A stretch of DNA of 64,000 nucleotides from Watersipora subatra (GCF_963576615.1 NC_088711.1:38994621-39058620); one strand, 5' to 3'; counted from the first letter of the stretch, positions 35,621 to 47,552 are shown. The notes: generated from the letters alone by a model not told the origin. Numbers and translations: made by a program.

Positions 35621-36318
35621 CTAATCTGCAACAGTTAGAGAGTATGTTATTTATTCTGTCGTTGAAAAGCTGTCTGCTTCAACTGCTCATATGTGATAAT
35701 ATAATGAAGAGCTCAATATGATATCTCAGCCGAAGTTAAATGGCAGGTATGGAAATATTTGACAAAATCAAAACATGTGACTGTTAGTTTATAAAAAAAA
35801 CAAATCTTCATACTTACATCTTCCGAATCCACCAAATCCACCTCCTCCGATTCCACCGAATCCACCCTGAAATCCGTTTCCAAATCCACCTCCAAATCCA
35901 CCTCCAAGTCCATTTCCAAATCCACCTCCAAAACCTCCATTACCAAATCCTCCTCCAAAACCTCCATTTCCAAATCCTCCAAAACCTCCATTACCAAATC
36001 CTCCTCCAAAACCTCCTCTACCAAATCCTCCTCCAAAACCACCTCTACCAAATCCTCCTCCAAAACCACCTCTACCAAAGCTTCCACCACCTATTCCAAT
36101 GGATCCACCCCTGAAAAAAATATTTATAAAAACATAATCAAGAAATAATCAATAGACAAACTGGATAGTAGCATCTATAGAAAATAATTACAAAGTAACA
36201 ACAAGTGCGAGTCTTTAATATTCAATCAAAACAGTAAACAAACATACCCTAATCCACCTGCTACAGAATGATGGATAGCGAGACAGAGAGCCAAGAGAAT
36301 TGCCAATGACCTCATCAT
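35621..36318 (-). CDS. Secreted GGF-repeat glycine-rich protein (exons 36318-36248, 36110-35818, 35625-35621)
   Basis: The start is an ATGATG pair; the signal peptide reads MMRSLAILLALCLAIHHSVA. The first coding intron is phase 2 (donor GTATGT, acceptor TTTTTTTCAG), at the same place as in the + strand paralogue. Exon 2 opens GGSIGIGGGSFGRGG and continues as near-perfect GGGFGRGGF/GGGFGNGGF repeats with no Cys, ending GGFGGFGR plus one base at GTAAGT. The last exon follows ACTGTTGCAG and contributes only AT TAG, so the protein ends in Tyr: 122 residues. If exon 2 were not spliced, the frame would add a short CKYEDLFFL tail. Gly-rich secreted proteins of this kind form cuticle, byssus, shell or mucus material, or act as antimicrobial peptides; the role here is inferred only. 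Promoter and 5' UTR are described separately. Confidence 0.85.
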
Positions 36319-36714
36319 GTTGGTAGATAACTGTTTGGTTTCTCCGAGAAAAAAGTCTGCAAACATCAAAATAATGTCTATCAGTATCAGCCAATAACAC
36401 TTGAATTCCCTAAAGCTCAATAAACTAAGACTAAAGATTCTCCATAGAACAATGTTTTATTATTTCCAAACAAAATTTATTTAACAAGGTAGACTAAAAA
36501 TGATCACAATTCCAAACTCAAACTAAGACTTAGCTAAAAGCACAAAGCAAATAAAAATACATTTTTAGTCAATAATCAAGCATTACTTAAGTTGAATGTT
36601 AAGGCAAGTTGAACCAAGTAATACAATAAATGTCTTTGTTATGCTCTGCACTTACATATCTTCTTAAAGTTGAAGTGGAAATGAAATCCGTGCCAAGATA
36701 ATCATTCTTTTATA
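36248..36714 (-). promoter_or_regulatory. Promoter and 5' UTR intron of Gly-rich gene 2
   Basis: TATAAAAG lies at 36714-36707 on the minus strand. About 25-30 nt downstream an untranslated exon (near 36682-36656) ends in a perfect GTAAGT donor (36655). The intron ends at GATGTTTGCAG (36357), leaving a 38-nt leader before the ATG at 36318. Confidence 0.6.
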
Positions 36715-36934
36715 CCTCCATCTCATCATCGATCACTCACTCTGAATCAGCAACAACGCGGTGTTTTGAAGATACTATCAGGGATTAAACAGTTTTATTT
36801 AATAAGCAATAAATTAAATGATCTTCTTAATCCAGTGGTGACCAAGCCACTCACAGATGGGCTCTCCAGCTGCATCGATATTTTCCTAGTATCACCTTAT
36901 TTCAACTCATTTGACCTGGTGAACTCATCATTAT

Positions 36935-38900
36935 ATTCTCTTCCAAAATTACCAACCAAAACAAGAGAAAAGGTGCAGAGGTAACAGCGGCTCATTGAAC
37001 AATAGCATGATTAATTAAGCTACAAGCCAGTGTGAACAGTTGCTAACTCATGAACACTATTTTAGTGAGTCCAACAGGCACTTTTTAGATACACTCCAAA
37101 TATATTCACAACAATTATTTTTCTGGCGTAAACTTGAAAAAACTTTCTAAGCATTTGAAAAGCTGGTGAACTCATTAGGTCTATCGTTATGTTTATTTTG
37201 TCTCTTGTGTATTTGTATGTTCATAACCGCTTGCAAATATCTCATCATCCGCACTACCGTTTGACCAGTATCGTCTTAATTCACCTCACTCCAACCTATT
37301 AACGTTCTAAACCATCTTGTTTAATTACTTCCATCCTGTGTATCTGATTGTTGTAATTGTGTGTTGTTCGTAATATATAACGTAAATATATATACGTAAA
37401 TATATCTTCATCTGCATTAATAGTTTTCCAATAATGCCGTTGCTTAGGGGTTATGACCGCTTGAGTTGCAAACAATTGGTTGGGGTTTAATTCCTATCAT
37501 TGGTGGTGACAGGAATGAACTTCACAAAACTCTCTGCAGCTGAGCATGTCTCCAGTAGTAGAAATTCCTTTACCGCTAGATTCAGCCATGGCCAGCTAAG
37601 ATCACAGAGTTATTGTGTGTACAACATTACTCTGAAAAACACGCACAGCTTCTGCTTGCAGTTAGCTAAGCAGACAACATACTCAGTCTTTAAAGAATTG
37701 CTCGCACAATGTTTTCTCTGTCATCATATTTAAATTCATTCAACGTAAATGCATCAGGCCTGCCTTTTACAGATATCTATGCATATTTGTGGCTGCGATT
37801 AAGTCACAGTTCTGCAACAGCTAACAGGTCAAAACTTGTACCTTGTGTACAAACAGACTTTAAAATTGTTACAATTCCTTTCGGGTTGTAAGGAAATGAA
37901 CGGTAGTTTTTAGGAAATTTTAAACGTTTACAAATGTTCGTTAAAGTAAAGGTAGAGACGCTATTCTCAGCGCAATTAGAATAGATGACAAACCTTATAC
38001 ACGTGTAAACAAGTTGCGTGGTATGCTAATGTGGTGGGCTTAAAACATAATTATTATTATTTTATCAGAAGTATCACTACTTCTGATAATGTAGTAGTAT
38101 CTGGCGCCAGGGTATGAAATTGTTTGTTTGATTTAATTCCAGCTTCAGAAGTTTATAGCGCAAGTAACATAAAACTCAAATTTAAATGCAGTATTTAATG
38201 TTTGAGGTGGATGATTCCTATAGATTTTTTATTGTTGTGAGCATGAGACAGCATTTTCTGTTCTTTGCAATCTTTTGAACTAGAGCTTACTTAACTGCTA
38301 TGTCTTAGATAAAAGAAAGAACTGTATTATTACGATTTGTGTGCGAGTGCAAGTATATTGGGTTAATGGATGAGGTACAAACCTACAAGGAATATTACAA
38401 ACTCAGGACCCACTTTTCCTTTATATTCTGTAAACACCTGACATTCCATATTTTCCTTCATATGTAAAGAAGTCTAAAACACTACCCATTCAATGACTTT
38501 TTACCCACTGACTGTCTGTTAACTTACTCCGTTTACACAAGATTAAATTACAGACCAAACGTTTTTGCTGGTAACTATGAATTGTCAATTAGGCCACCCA
38601 CATGCCTGTCTGTGTGTGGTCAGAAGCATAGGGCTTTCAGCTTTTTAGCATCAGCTTTTTAGATTCAGCATAGCATCAGCTTTTTAAATGCTTAAAAACC
38701 TATTTCCAGTTTACCAGATAACCGATGTGAATATGTTCAAAGTGTCTTTAAAAAGTGCCTGCTGGACTCGCTAAAATAGTGTCCATGAGTTACCAACTGT
38801 TCACACTGGTTTGTATCTTGATTAGTCACGCTATTGTTCAATGAGCTTTCATTACCTTTTCACCTTCTATTTTGTTTTGGTTGATAATTTTGGATGAGAA
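36935..38900. repeat. Long inverted repeat (arms 36935-37170 and 38670-38900)
   Basis: The left arm contains GCTCATTGAACAATAGC, CCAGTGTGAACAGTTG and CAGGCACTTTTTA. The right arm carries the same order in reverse complement at roughly 80-85% identity by eye. The 1.5-kb spacer has no recognisable gene. This could be a foldback element, or two inverted copies of one repeat. The 72-codon frame at 36766-36984 overlaps the left arm. Confidence 0.7.
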
Positions 38901-39284
38901 TACAACAAGAAAGAAACTCGCTATCATTAGTAAGCAGTTTAGCCAAATATAAGTGAAATTCATTGCCTACATAAATTTAGTTAATGGCAAAGTAAAGTCA
39001 TTACTACAGGAATAAGTATTTATTTATCAATTGTTACTCCAAAAAAGTCTATGAAAGTTGAGAAACTGTTGGGCTGAACATCAATCATGAAATGATAAAA
39101 AGTTAACTGATTATAAATATAATTTTACTTTATAAAAATTTGATCTATGTTCTGATGTTCACATGAAAATGGAAACATCAGGTTAGTTGCAGTTTTTCTA
39201 CGGTCCGTTTAACACTTTTATAACGTTAAAAGTTGATTAAATGGTCGTTAACTGCTGCAAATTGTTTGTAGCAGGGGTGTCAGG

Positions 39285-39620
39285 GTGGCTTTGTGGTATC
39301 ATCTTTGATTGTCAACCATGGGGTTGGTGGTTCGAACCCTGCTTAATGCCAATCTAACAAAAATCTCTCAGCAAGCTTTTAATCCTAAATTGCTGGGTCT
39401 TTCGGATCTAGACCTTAACTTGGAGGCCCTGTGTACCACACTGATAACGTGAGCACATTAAAGATCCACCTCTGTCTTTCGCACATTGGACAAGTGAAAT
39501 GCTACCTGGCTCTATCAGACTGGACGTGTTTCAAAAATGTATCCCTTTAGGTTAATCTGACAGTTCCAGAAGAAGCCCTTAATAAGTGTTAGGACCACCC
39601 AAGGTAGCTTATAAAAACCT
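39285..39620 (+). repeat. tRNA-derived SINE with conserved 3' domain
   Basis: A-box region GGTGGCTTTGTGGTATC and a near-perfect B-box GGTTCGAACCC open the element. A body follows with ACGTGAGCACATTAAAGATC, a string typical of SINE 3' domains shared across aquatic invertebrates (remembered, not checked), then CTACCTGGCTCTATCAGACTGG. It is the best-preserved SINE in the window and a different family from the copies at 9-18 kb. Confidence 0.72.
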
Positions 39621-40013
39621 AGTCCTGGTGGTGTGTTTCTCTACTACAGATCGCTACCAAGCATTGTCACTACATGACAGAAGCATGCCAACATTATTAC
39701 TATAACTGCCGCAAACTTGTTAAATTCAATGTGAACAATAACAAAAACAAGATTTAAAATGATGTCACCAATGTTGAGCTGGATGAAGCTTTTAGTACAC
39801 TTATGGATGTGAGGATATGGTTGTGTCAGTTAATTTTTTTAAAAAGATTCTACAATTAAAATTCTACGATTAAAATTTCTACATCTACTGCAGTAATTTT
39901 TGATGTGTTAACTTTGATTTCTATATGGATCAACAAGATTCATTGTCAAATAGCCAAAATGGTGAAAAGCTTATCTGAATATTTTTTTTGATAAATGTCC
40001 CTTTTTGGGTTTA

Positions 40014-40082
40014 TGTGTGCATATGTATGTGCATGTGTGTGTGTGCTTGTGTGCGTGCGTGTTTGTGTGTGCGTGTGCATGA
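40014..40082. repeat. TG-rich microsatellite
   Basis: A GTGTGTGTG/GTGCGTGCGTG run; the frames across it on both strands are composition artefacts. Confidence 0.9.
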
Positions 40083-40766
40083 AACAGTTACCGTACACGA
40101 GACACATGCAATTGCATTCTATCCTAATGTGCCACAATGAGAATTCATTCGATGTAAGAGTGAAACACACAACATTTAACTGCTTAAAGTTATTTCATTG
40201 TTTTTCCTAGCTCAAGGCCGATGTTGCAGGAATGAAACCAAAGAGGGATATAATATTTTAGTTTGTACCTGGATAGTTGCTAAAATCTGTTTAAAAACTG
40301 CCATGGATATCACGCATGTTATCTGTCTATATTATGCAATGAAACATTCATCTTAAACAGTTTTATATAGTTGAACTCGACTCACTATTCAATGGAACTG
40401 CATTTATATGGCTATCAACAGCTTTGATATCAAAGCTTTTATTAAATTATTCTCATTAAAATAGTGATATTTTTTTCTTAGTCTAGAACTAGTGATAATA
40501 ATTAACTAAAAGCGTATATTATATACAGCTGTTATATGGTGTTTATATAAAATTTATACCAACTAGCAGAACATGTGAATTTTGCACCATTGTATATTTT
40601 GTCTAGTTACCGCTTCTCAGGCAATCGACAGCTTGTATTAGTCTTTGGTTTACCATGAACACAGCGGAGGTAGAGCCATGTTGACTTTACCTCCCCTTTG
40701 CAATATTATTTTTAGCCAAATCTATTTTACAGCCATGTTTACTCTTTCACCTGGTTATTTTTCCTC

Positions 40767-41170
40767 ATGTTCACCTTCCCTCATGTTTACTTTCTTTCAT
40801 GTTTACCTTCCCTCATGTTTACCTTCCCTCATGTTTACCTTCCTCATGTTTACTTTCTCTCATGTTTACCTTCCAACATGTTTTCCTTCATTCATGTTTA
40901 CCTTTCTCTATGTTCACCTTCCTCATGTTTACCTTCCCTCATATTTACCTTCCCTCATATTTACCTTCCCTCATGTTTACATTTCCTCATATTTACACTT
41001 CGTACATGTTTACCTTCCCTCATGTTTACTTTCCCTTATGTTTACCTTCCCTCATGTTTACCTTCCCTCATGTTTACCTTCCCTCATGTTTACCTTCCCT
41101 CATATTTACCTTTCCTCGTGTTTACTTTCCTTCATGTTTACTTTCTTTCATGTTTACCTTCCTTCATGTT
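40767..41170. repeat. 16-bp minisatellite (CATGTTTACCTTCCCT)
   Basis: About 25 imperfect copies of TCATGTTTACCTTCCC with C/T changes. All three + frames are open because the unit lacks stops, giving Phe/Pro/Leu-rich pseudo-proteins up to 187 codons. Not a gene. Confidence 0.93.
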
Positions 41171-42699
41171 GTTACATCTGTAAGTTGCATATGATATTTT
41201 CAATATAAACTATCTTTCTCCCATTCTAGACTAAGAGTGAATAGTTTGAATTGAGAGTGATAACGTTTGAATTAAGAGTGATAAAGTTTGATTTGCAATA
41301 TTTAATTCAATCTGTGACCAATAGCTACATAAAACAACAATTTCGAAGCTTATTTATTTACCATATCGTTAGTAAAGGTAGTTCATGTTATCAGGTCATA
41401 AGTGAAATCATATTGAAAAGAAATTTTAACTCTGACAGAGTTCATTGATCTAGCTGTAATACCTCAATATCCTGAAGGGTAACTAACGCTTTGAATAAAT
41501 ACAAATATTCTATTCCGAGCTGTTTCCATCTTCTTCTTTGTCATTCTTCGAATGCCTCACTTTGCTGCCTCTGCTGTTTGGTCATAATGGAGTTAAAAAA
41601 TTAATGATATTTTCTCACAATACTGTGTTTTTTATTTAAATTAGAAACTCACAAAGAATATTCTTCAAGCATTGTTTAACAGCAAAAAGTTAGAAGTTAT
41701 TTTTTTGCGAAAAATGTTGATTAAATTTGGGCTAAACTATATAGGACCTTTGTATATGTGATACTATTATCTATTCCTATTTAACTACATTACAGTATAC
41801 ATTAGTACCCTGCAGTCTAGTCTTACCAACAAAAATACTATGTGGTCATCAACAAATCATCACTTCTAATACATGAAGTCTACCTTGTGATGCATCCATT
41901 GTTTTATGCTCCATTTGTACACAAAGAGCAATTATATAGTTTTCAGCACCACTTCAAAACAGGAAAGCATTTGGATGTGTAAATTGTGAAACCACTTAAA
42001 CTAGACTTATTACATAGACTAGATGACTTAATAACAGTCATCTAGCTGAAGGAAATAGAGGTCTGTGATCTCTATTTTTAATAGATCTTTGGCTATAATT
42101 TCATCTCAAACAGAAATGTCTTTCAAAAAAGTTTTGCCACACAAGAATCATGAACAGAAATCGTTTATATGATTTGGTCAAGCAAGTCAAATGAATGATT
42201 CGACTACACACTCTATATCTCCAGTATGTTGAATAAAAATGTTTACTAATCTCTGAGCTAGTTACTGGCTCGGTGCAGCATTACGATTTTGCTTTTGAGT
42301 TATAGCATAACAAGATGCTGTCAAGCCATCATCAAGACAAAGGCTGGTCTATCAAGTATAAATAGTAATCCAGCTTCTTTACACACCACTTATGGTCCTC
42401 GTTAGGGCCACCAATGATTACACGAGTTGTACTTATGGTCCATGTTAGAGCCACCAATGATTGCAAGAGTTGTTCAAATCAACTTGCAAAAAGCAAATAA
42501 CTAGGCTATCTCTTGACTTCTGGCTAGGTCAGTTACGTATGCACTTTAATTAAAAAAATGTGTTGCTATTTGCTGCTTATTGGAAACTCACTTCATAATA
42601 ATCGTTCAAACATTTTGTCGTTAGTTGTGTATGGTTTGTGGTGTTTTCTACCAAAATAAAAGCAGTAAATTATTACTACTAGCAAATTTCTCTTAAAAT

Positions 42700-42781
42700 G
42701 AGGTCTCATAATTCATGATGGCACTCATCAATTTGACAGTGCCATCATCAATGAGGTCTCTTAAATGATGGCACTGTCAAA
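42700..42781. other. Hairpin with 17-bp perfect arms inside a local duplication
   Basis: TTTGACAGTGCCATCAT (42732-42748) pairs perfectly with ATGATGGCACTGTCAAA (42765-42781) over a 16-nt loop. The loop repeats ATGAGGTCTC, also present at 42700. An alternative pairing uses a GATGGCACT at 42717. Confidence 0.75.
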
Positions 42782-43375
42782 GATATAATGTTGTACATTA
42801 TTTAATGCAAATATCTTTTTGATGAACAATTGAGATTACGTTTTTATCTGCTACCACTTTCAGAATCACAAACCCACAAACTGATAAGCTGAAAATATCT
42901 AGAATAGCAATCATGCTTAACCTGCCCAAATCCTCCAGCAGCCCAGAGTGTGATTTTATGCCATATTTGAAATAAAAGTAACTCTTTAAACATCTACATT
43001 ACAAGCAAACCAAACTTTCTTGTTTCCGGCACTGCTAGTACCTGAGGTTTAAAGGTATTTATTGCTGAGACTAATGATATAGTATAAAACAAGCTTAACA
43101 CAAACGGGACAACAAATCTCAGAAAACTAGTCTAATCTGAGAACCTAAACTCGGATTAGAGTATTACCAAGGAAACAGATAAGAGAATGTCAGGACATCT
43201 GTTGTATTGATTGCAATTACTTCTTTCTGGCTTATGTCATACTGACAGCTGACATTAAAAAAGGAAATTGTGTTGAGTAGAATGACTTAAAAGTGAAAAG
43301 CCTGAATGAGGCTGTCATAAAACACCAACTTAAGTTTGTAGAGATTCAAGGAGGGAATAATTAGTTCATTCGATA

Positions 43376-43468
43376 AACTACCGTCTAATTATTAGACGGT
43401 AGTTATGACATTGAATAGCTGGATAGACCAGCTATTCAATGTCACATCTATTAGACTCTAATAGATGT
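43376..43468. other. Three consecutive perfect stem-loops
   Basis: Hairpin 1, 43376-43404 (14-bp arms AACTACCGTCTAAT, 1-nt centre). Hairpin 2, 43406-43444 (17-bp arms TGACATTGAATAGCTGG, 5-nt loop). Hairpin 3, 43444-43468 (10-bp arms ACATCTATTA, 5-nt loop). They abut or overlap by one base, and no mismatches are visible. Confidence 0.9.
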
Positions 43469-44184
43469 AAGTTTGCTTAAACAACCTGATTTTTATATAA
43501 CCATTGCATTAAATAATAGCCAATTACAAAAATGTAATATATAGTAGATATTACTGATTTGTGGAACATTGACGAGTGTTTGATAAAAACATGAATTCAA
43601 CTTGAAGGAAATTAAAAAAAAACATTAGAAGTTTAAATGGTTTTGGTGCTTTGTAATGTTTCTACTTTAGGCTAAGTAGTTCTATCATGTATAAATTCAC
43701 AGTTTAATAAAAGGTTGTATGCTCCTGGTAAAATAATTACATAAGTGTTAGCTAAGTTGCTTGGAAAAAACTACAAGTCGTCCCTCCCAGCTATAAAACA
43801 TTTTCCTACCATAATAAGCTCATTACTCATCATGAGAAATAATCAAGCAATATCTCTATAAATATGTATTTCTAGAGATAAGATCAGATTATCATGACAG
43901 ATTGTTTTTGCAGCTCCTTCAGGCTCTACTGCCCACCTTTCCAGAAAGTTCTGACATATTGACCAAAAGAGACATTTATGCAAATAACTGATGCCATTAC
44001 TTAATGGTGTATGATAATGCAATGATGCCGTGATGCCGTGTACTATAAGTGTTATATATTATTTTAAGTTGTTTTCTGTACTAGTTTATATGTTTTATTG
44101 TCTTCAAGCTTTATGCATATTTTTTCTTCCTGTACACGTGTGCTTATATAAAAACATTCCCTTAGCAATTCGTGAGTTGATATT

Positions 44185-45640
44185 AGGTTGCGATAATCCC
44201 TGGCTGGTACAAGTTGTGTACATTAAAGAGCTGTGATAATCTCCGGTTGGTACAAGGGGTGTAAACTAGCAATTGTTAGAAAATTTTTCTACTTGGTGCA
44301 AATAAGTACATTTGAAGGCTATGGTAGCTTCTTGATGGCACAAGTGGTAGTATATCACCATGGTCACAACACTAGTAATATACAAAAATCAGCTCCACTA
44401 GTTGTATACAAATGATGTAGATCAAAATCTTTTGGTAATCCTTGATTTAGTACAAGCATCATACATTAAAGGTTGACTTGCAACAAAATTCACATTACAA
44501 TTATTTAGTATCATAAGATTTACCATGTCTTACTCTGTTGTGTTGTGGATGCAAAATATATGGGAATGTGATTACAAGCTCTTAAAAGCTAAAAAACGAA
44601 TAGTTAATCGCAGCCACAAGAGACCGCCGTAGTTTGGATTCACTTTCCAAAACGGCTCAAATGGGACGTATTTGTTACAGGATGGTTTCTGTTTACACTT
44701 TCATGCAACCTCATTCGTCGAAATATTTTTACAAATACATGTATACTTCACGCATTCAATAAAATCATGCCTATCGTGCTTACGGGTATGTTTTATTGTC
44801 ATTTTAATGCTGTCACTTTTAGCACTGATATCTTATAACTTATCGTAAAAAATCGTTAAACTTTTTAACCTTAGCTCGAAGGAGTACATATCATTGTCTG
44901 ATAATCATGATGAGCCTGTTGGTTACCTGGGATAATTGAAAAGTGCTGCAAAAATTGTTTGCGAAGTATTGGATCACGTGATCGGATTACGACTTGACGA
45001 TTGAATAATGCCGAAACAAAACTGTATAAAGTAGCGAGTATCTATATTTAATACGGGGTATTTGGTAAAACCCGAAGTGTTTGTCATAAACTAGTGCTAC
45101 GATAAGTTTTATAGTGAGCTTTTCATTGGCCTTTCAATACACGTAAGAACATCACGTGACAAGATGATAACCAAACTGTAATGACTGCGTCAGATAAATA
45201 AACAGATTCCAATCTACAGCGGCTTTTCGTTTTTGAGCTTTTAAGGGCTTGTAATCACATTTCCACGTATTTGGCACCTACAACACAACAGAGTAAAACA
45301 TGGTGAAACTTTTGATACCAAATAACTGTAATGTGAATTTTGTTGCAAGTCAACTTTTAAAGTTTAATATAGCATTTTTGTATGTTGTATAATTGGTGCC
45401 GATAAAAGTATTGTAGTAATTTTATGGTTGATGTCAAAAACTATCAATCTCATGTTGGATACATATGCTGTCAATTAGGTTATTGTTGTGGCACTCAAGT
45501 TGGTATAAGTGATTTATTTTGGGTTCAGACAGGAACTATTGCAATTCTCAAGGCTGTGGCAAGTCATGCACATAAGGGTTTAATGATAATCCTTGGATGG
45601 TACAAAGTTGTGCAGGAACATTCCATAGCTGTTTGTTTCG
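44185..45640 (+). repeat. Diverged tandem repeat with GATAATCCnTGGnTGGTACAA core, split by a MITE
   Basis: Copies of the core occur near 44191, 44235 and 44436 and again near 45587, with related TGGCACAAG or TGGTATAAG strings between. The array predates the MITE at 44470-45356, which lies within it. ORFs at 44030-44415 and 45424-45648 translate parts of this repeat. Confidence 0.55.
44470..45356. mobile_element. TTAA-flanked MITE, copy 2 (reverse orientation)
   Basis: An 887-bp element with AGGTTGAC and GTCAACTT ends and TTAA on both sides (44466-44469, 45357-45360). Its interior is the reverse complement of the copy at 4599-5457, including the CACGTGATG and CACTTCGGGTTTTACC blocks. Identity is perhaps 85-90% by eye. 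Confidence 0.88.
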
Positions 45641-46007
45641 TAATGTAAGCATTGCTATTTTGCTCTCAAAGAGATTTGTTTCCAACTCAACCAAAATACT
45701 CTTATTAATACTATCTATATTTTCTGAGTTTCGTTACTAAAACTAGAGATTCTATTAACCACAGATTACGGTAAGCGGATAAAGGGTTGCACGAGTCTGT
45801 ACCCTATCAAGCAATAGCAAAATGTTTTAGTTATAACTTCTCAATCTCAATTTGCTCGATTTGATGAACTAAACCGACAGGTTTTAATGCAAATAAACAA
45901 TAGTTGTCATGTCTATATAAGTCTCTAGTCATGCCACTTTTTTAAGCTAAAGTGAATTCACTTTCTTCAAATATGTAATGCGTTGATTACCAAATAACAC
46001 TAGTTCT

Positions 46008-47180
46008 AGGACAACTGACCTGGTGAAATTACTCCTCCGGGCAACTGCCTCCAGACAAACCTTCTCCAAAACAACTGCCTCCATAGAACACCTGTCTTTA
46101 TATGACAACTGTCCCTTTTTAATAACAAACTTCAAAAATCTTTTTTTTTTGTTGAAAAGCTATTTCTTCAGAAAAACTTTTTTAGTTTTCTGTTCAGGCT
46201 GCAATAATAATAATTTAGAATACAGAAAAAAGTTGTAAGCCCTTTATTTGCCAACTAGCCAAATGCCCGGCTTTGCATTGGCAGTAGAATAATTACTTAA
46301 CGAATTTAAGTAACTTACCTAAAAAGCTAGATTTTTACTAATATCATTACTAAAACAATATCTGCGTTTCGAGCCAGCTCAACGATTGTTACGCGTAATG
46401 GTCAGCAGTGCTAGTTATTAACTCTGAGCAACCACTTTAAGAGTGACTACCTTAGCCAATGTAATGACTATTTGCCCAATGTATCTATGATATTCCATCT
46501 AGCTTGATAGTAAAGTCCACAGCCACTATATCTGGAGGTCCTGAGATCAAATCTAGTGACATGTGGATTTTTCAGTGGTAGATTTTAGTTACTATAACTA
46601 GACACAGGGTTGAATAAAACACAACATGGCAAAAAGACAAATATTGAAATTTATATACGTATGTAGATAGACACTAAATTAGTATTTTTGAACATTTTTC
46701 GGATAACTTTAGATTTTTTTTCGACATGTTGAAGAATGAGAAAGCGCTAACAAGTGTCACCATTGATCAAAGGATATCCACTGCCACCCTTAAAAAAGCG
46801 TTATCAAGATTGAAGTTGAAGAATAGTGAACATCGCCAAAGACTAAAACTTGCCATATATGTTAAACATTTTAAAATATAGCATACAATTTACCGTCTTA
46901 GTATTTATTCTTTTTAATTGCTATCATAACTTTGTAAACTGCTATTTATTAGGCTTTAGGCTTAGGATAGTTAGCATTTTGATTGCATTGAATGATTTTC
47001 TATGGGCAGTTGTCCTACATGAGCAGTTGCTTTGGGGCATTGTCGGGAGGCAATTGTCGGGCGGTAATTTTACTGAGGTTATTTTTCCTATGGGAGCAAT
47101 TGTCCTATGGGACAATTGTTTTTGCGGCAATCGTCAGGGGGAGTTGTTAGGCGGTAATTTTACTTGGGGCACCATTTTAT
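46008..47180. repeat. Inverted clusters of a GGCAATTGTCC-type motif
   Basis: At 46008-46115 the motif occurs as GACAACTG/GGCAACTGCC with TAATTTC spacers. At 46995-47180 it occurs in the opposite orientation as GGCAATTGTCGGGCGGTAAT, GGGAGCAATTGTCC and similar. Seen from the right cluster, both read GGCAGTTGTCC...GGTAATTTTACT. This looks like the subterminal repeats of one DNA element about 1.2 kb long. A SINE-like copy lies inside at about 46500-46640. Confidence 0.55.
46250..46640 (+). repeat. SINE-like copy and shared tail motif
   Basis: GCCAAATGCCCGGCTTTGCA (46257) is the repeat tail seen elsewhere. A tRNA-like block with TCCTGAGATCAAATC (46538) and ACTATAACTAGACACAGGG follows, matching the copy at 18420. 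Confidence 0.55.
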
Positions 47181-47519
47181 TTTAATTTTTTGTCCGGATA
47201 CCAGTAACGCTATACCATTCATATTAAAATTTCATGTATATTTCATACTTTGTGTCATATGGTACAAAATAGCTTTTAACTTAAATTATTATATTTATTG
47301 CATTTTATATATTGTTGCGAATTCAGGACTTCCAGTTTGCACCTTCCTTTTATTCAACATGTTTGCTTACTGGCAGACCACTTTACTCTATAACTTATGC
47401 TTCAAGACTAGCAAGTACTGGCATGAACAAAAGTTTAAAAACTTAAGCTAGAACTTGAAAACTTAGACTAAAATTTGAAGTCATCTGCAGAGTATTTAAT
47501 TATTGGTTCTTGCTTACTG

Positions 47520-47552
47520 ATTTACCAATCTTTACCAATCTTTACCAATCTT
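47520..47552. repeat. TTTACCAATC triplication
   Basis: Three exact copies of the 10-mer in tandem. The surrounding region, 47200-48100, shows no supportable gene. Confidence 0.85.

Noticed and set aside
35713..36090. 125-codon acidic frame (VEVVLEEDLVEEV)
   Set aside because: Shifted-frame shadow of the GGF-repeat exon; the Gly frame has the splice signals and signal peptide.
39285..39360. Functional tRNA gene (good B-box GGTTCGAACCC)
   Set aside because: No cloverleaf or acceptor stem could be formed, and a SINE body continues for more than 200 bp.
40645..41208. 187-, 138- and 131-codon frames on +
   Set aside because: They translate a 16-bp minisatellite in all three frames; no start context, splice signals or non-repeat sequence.
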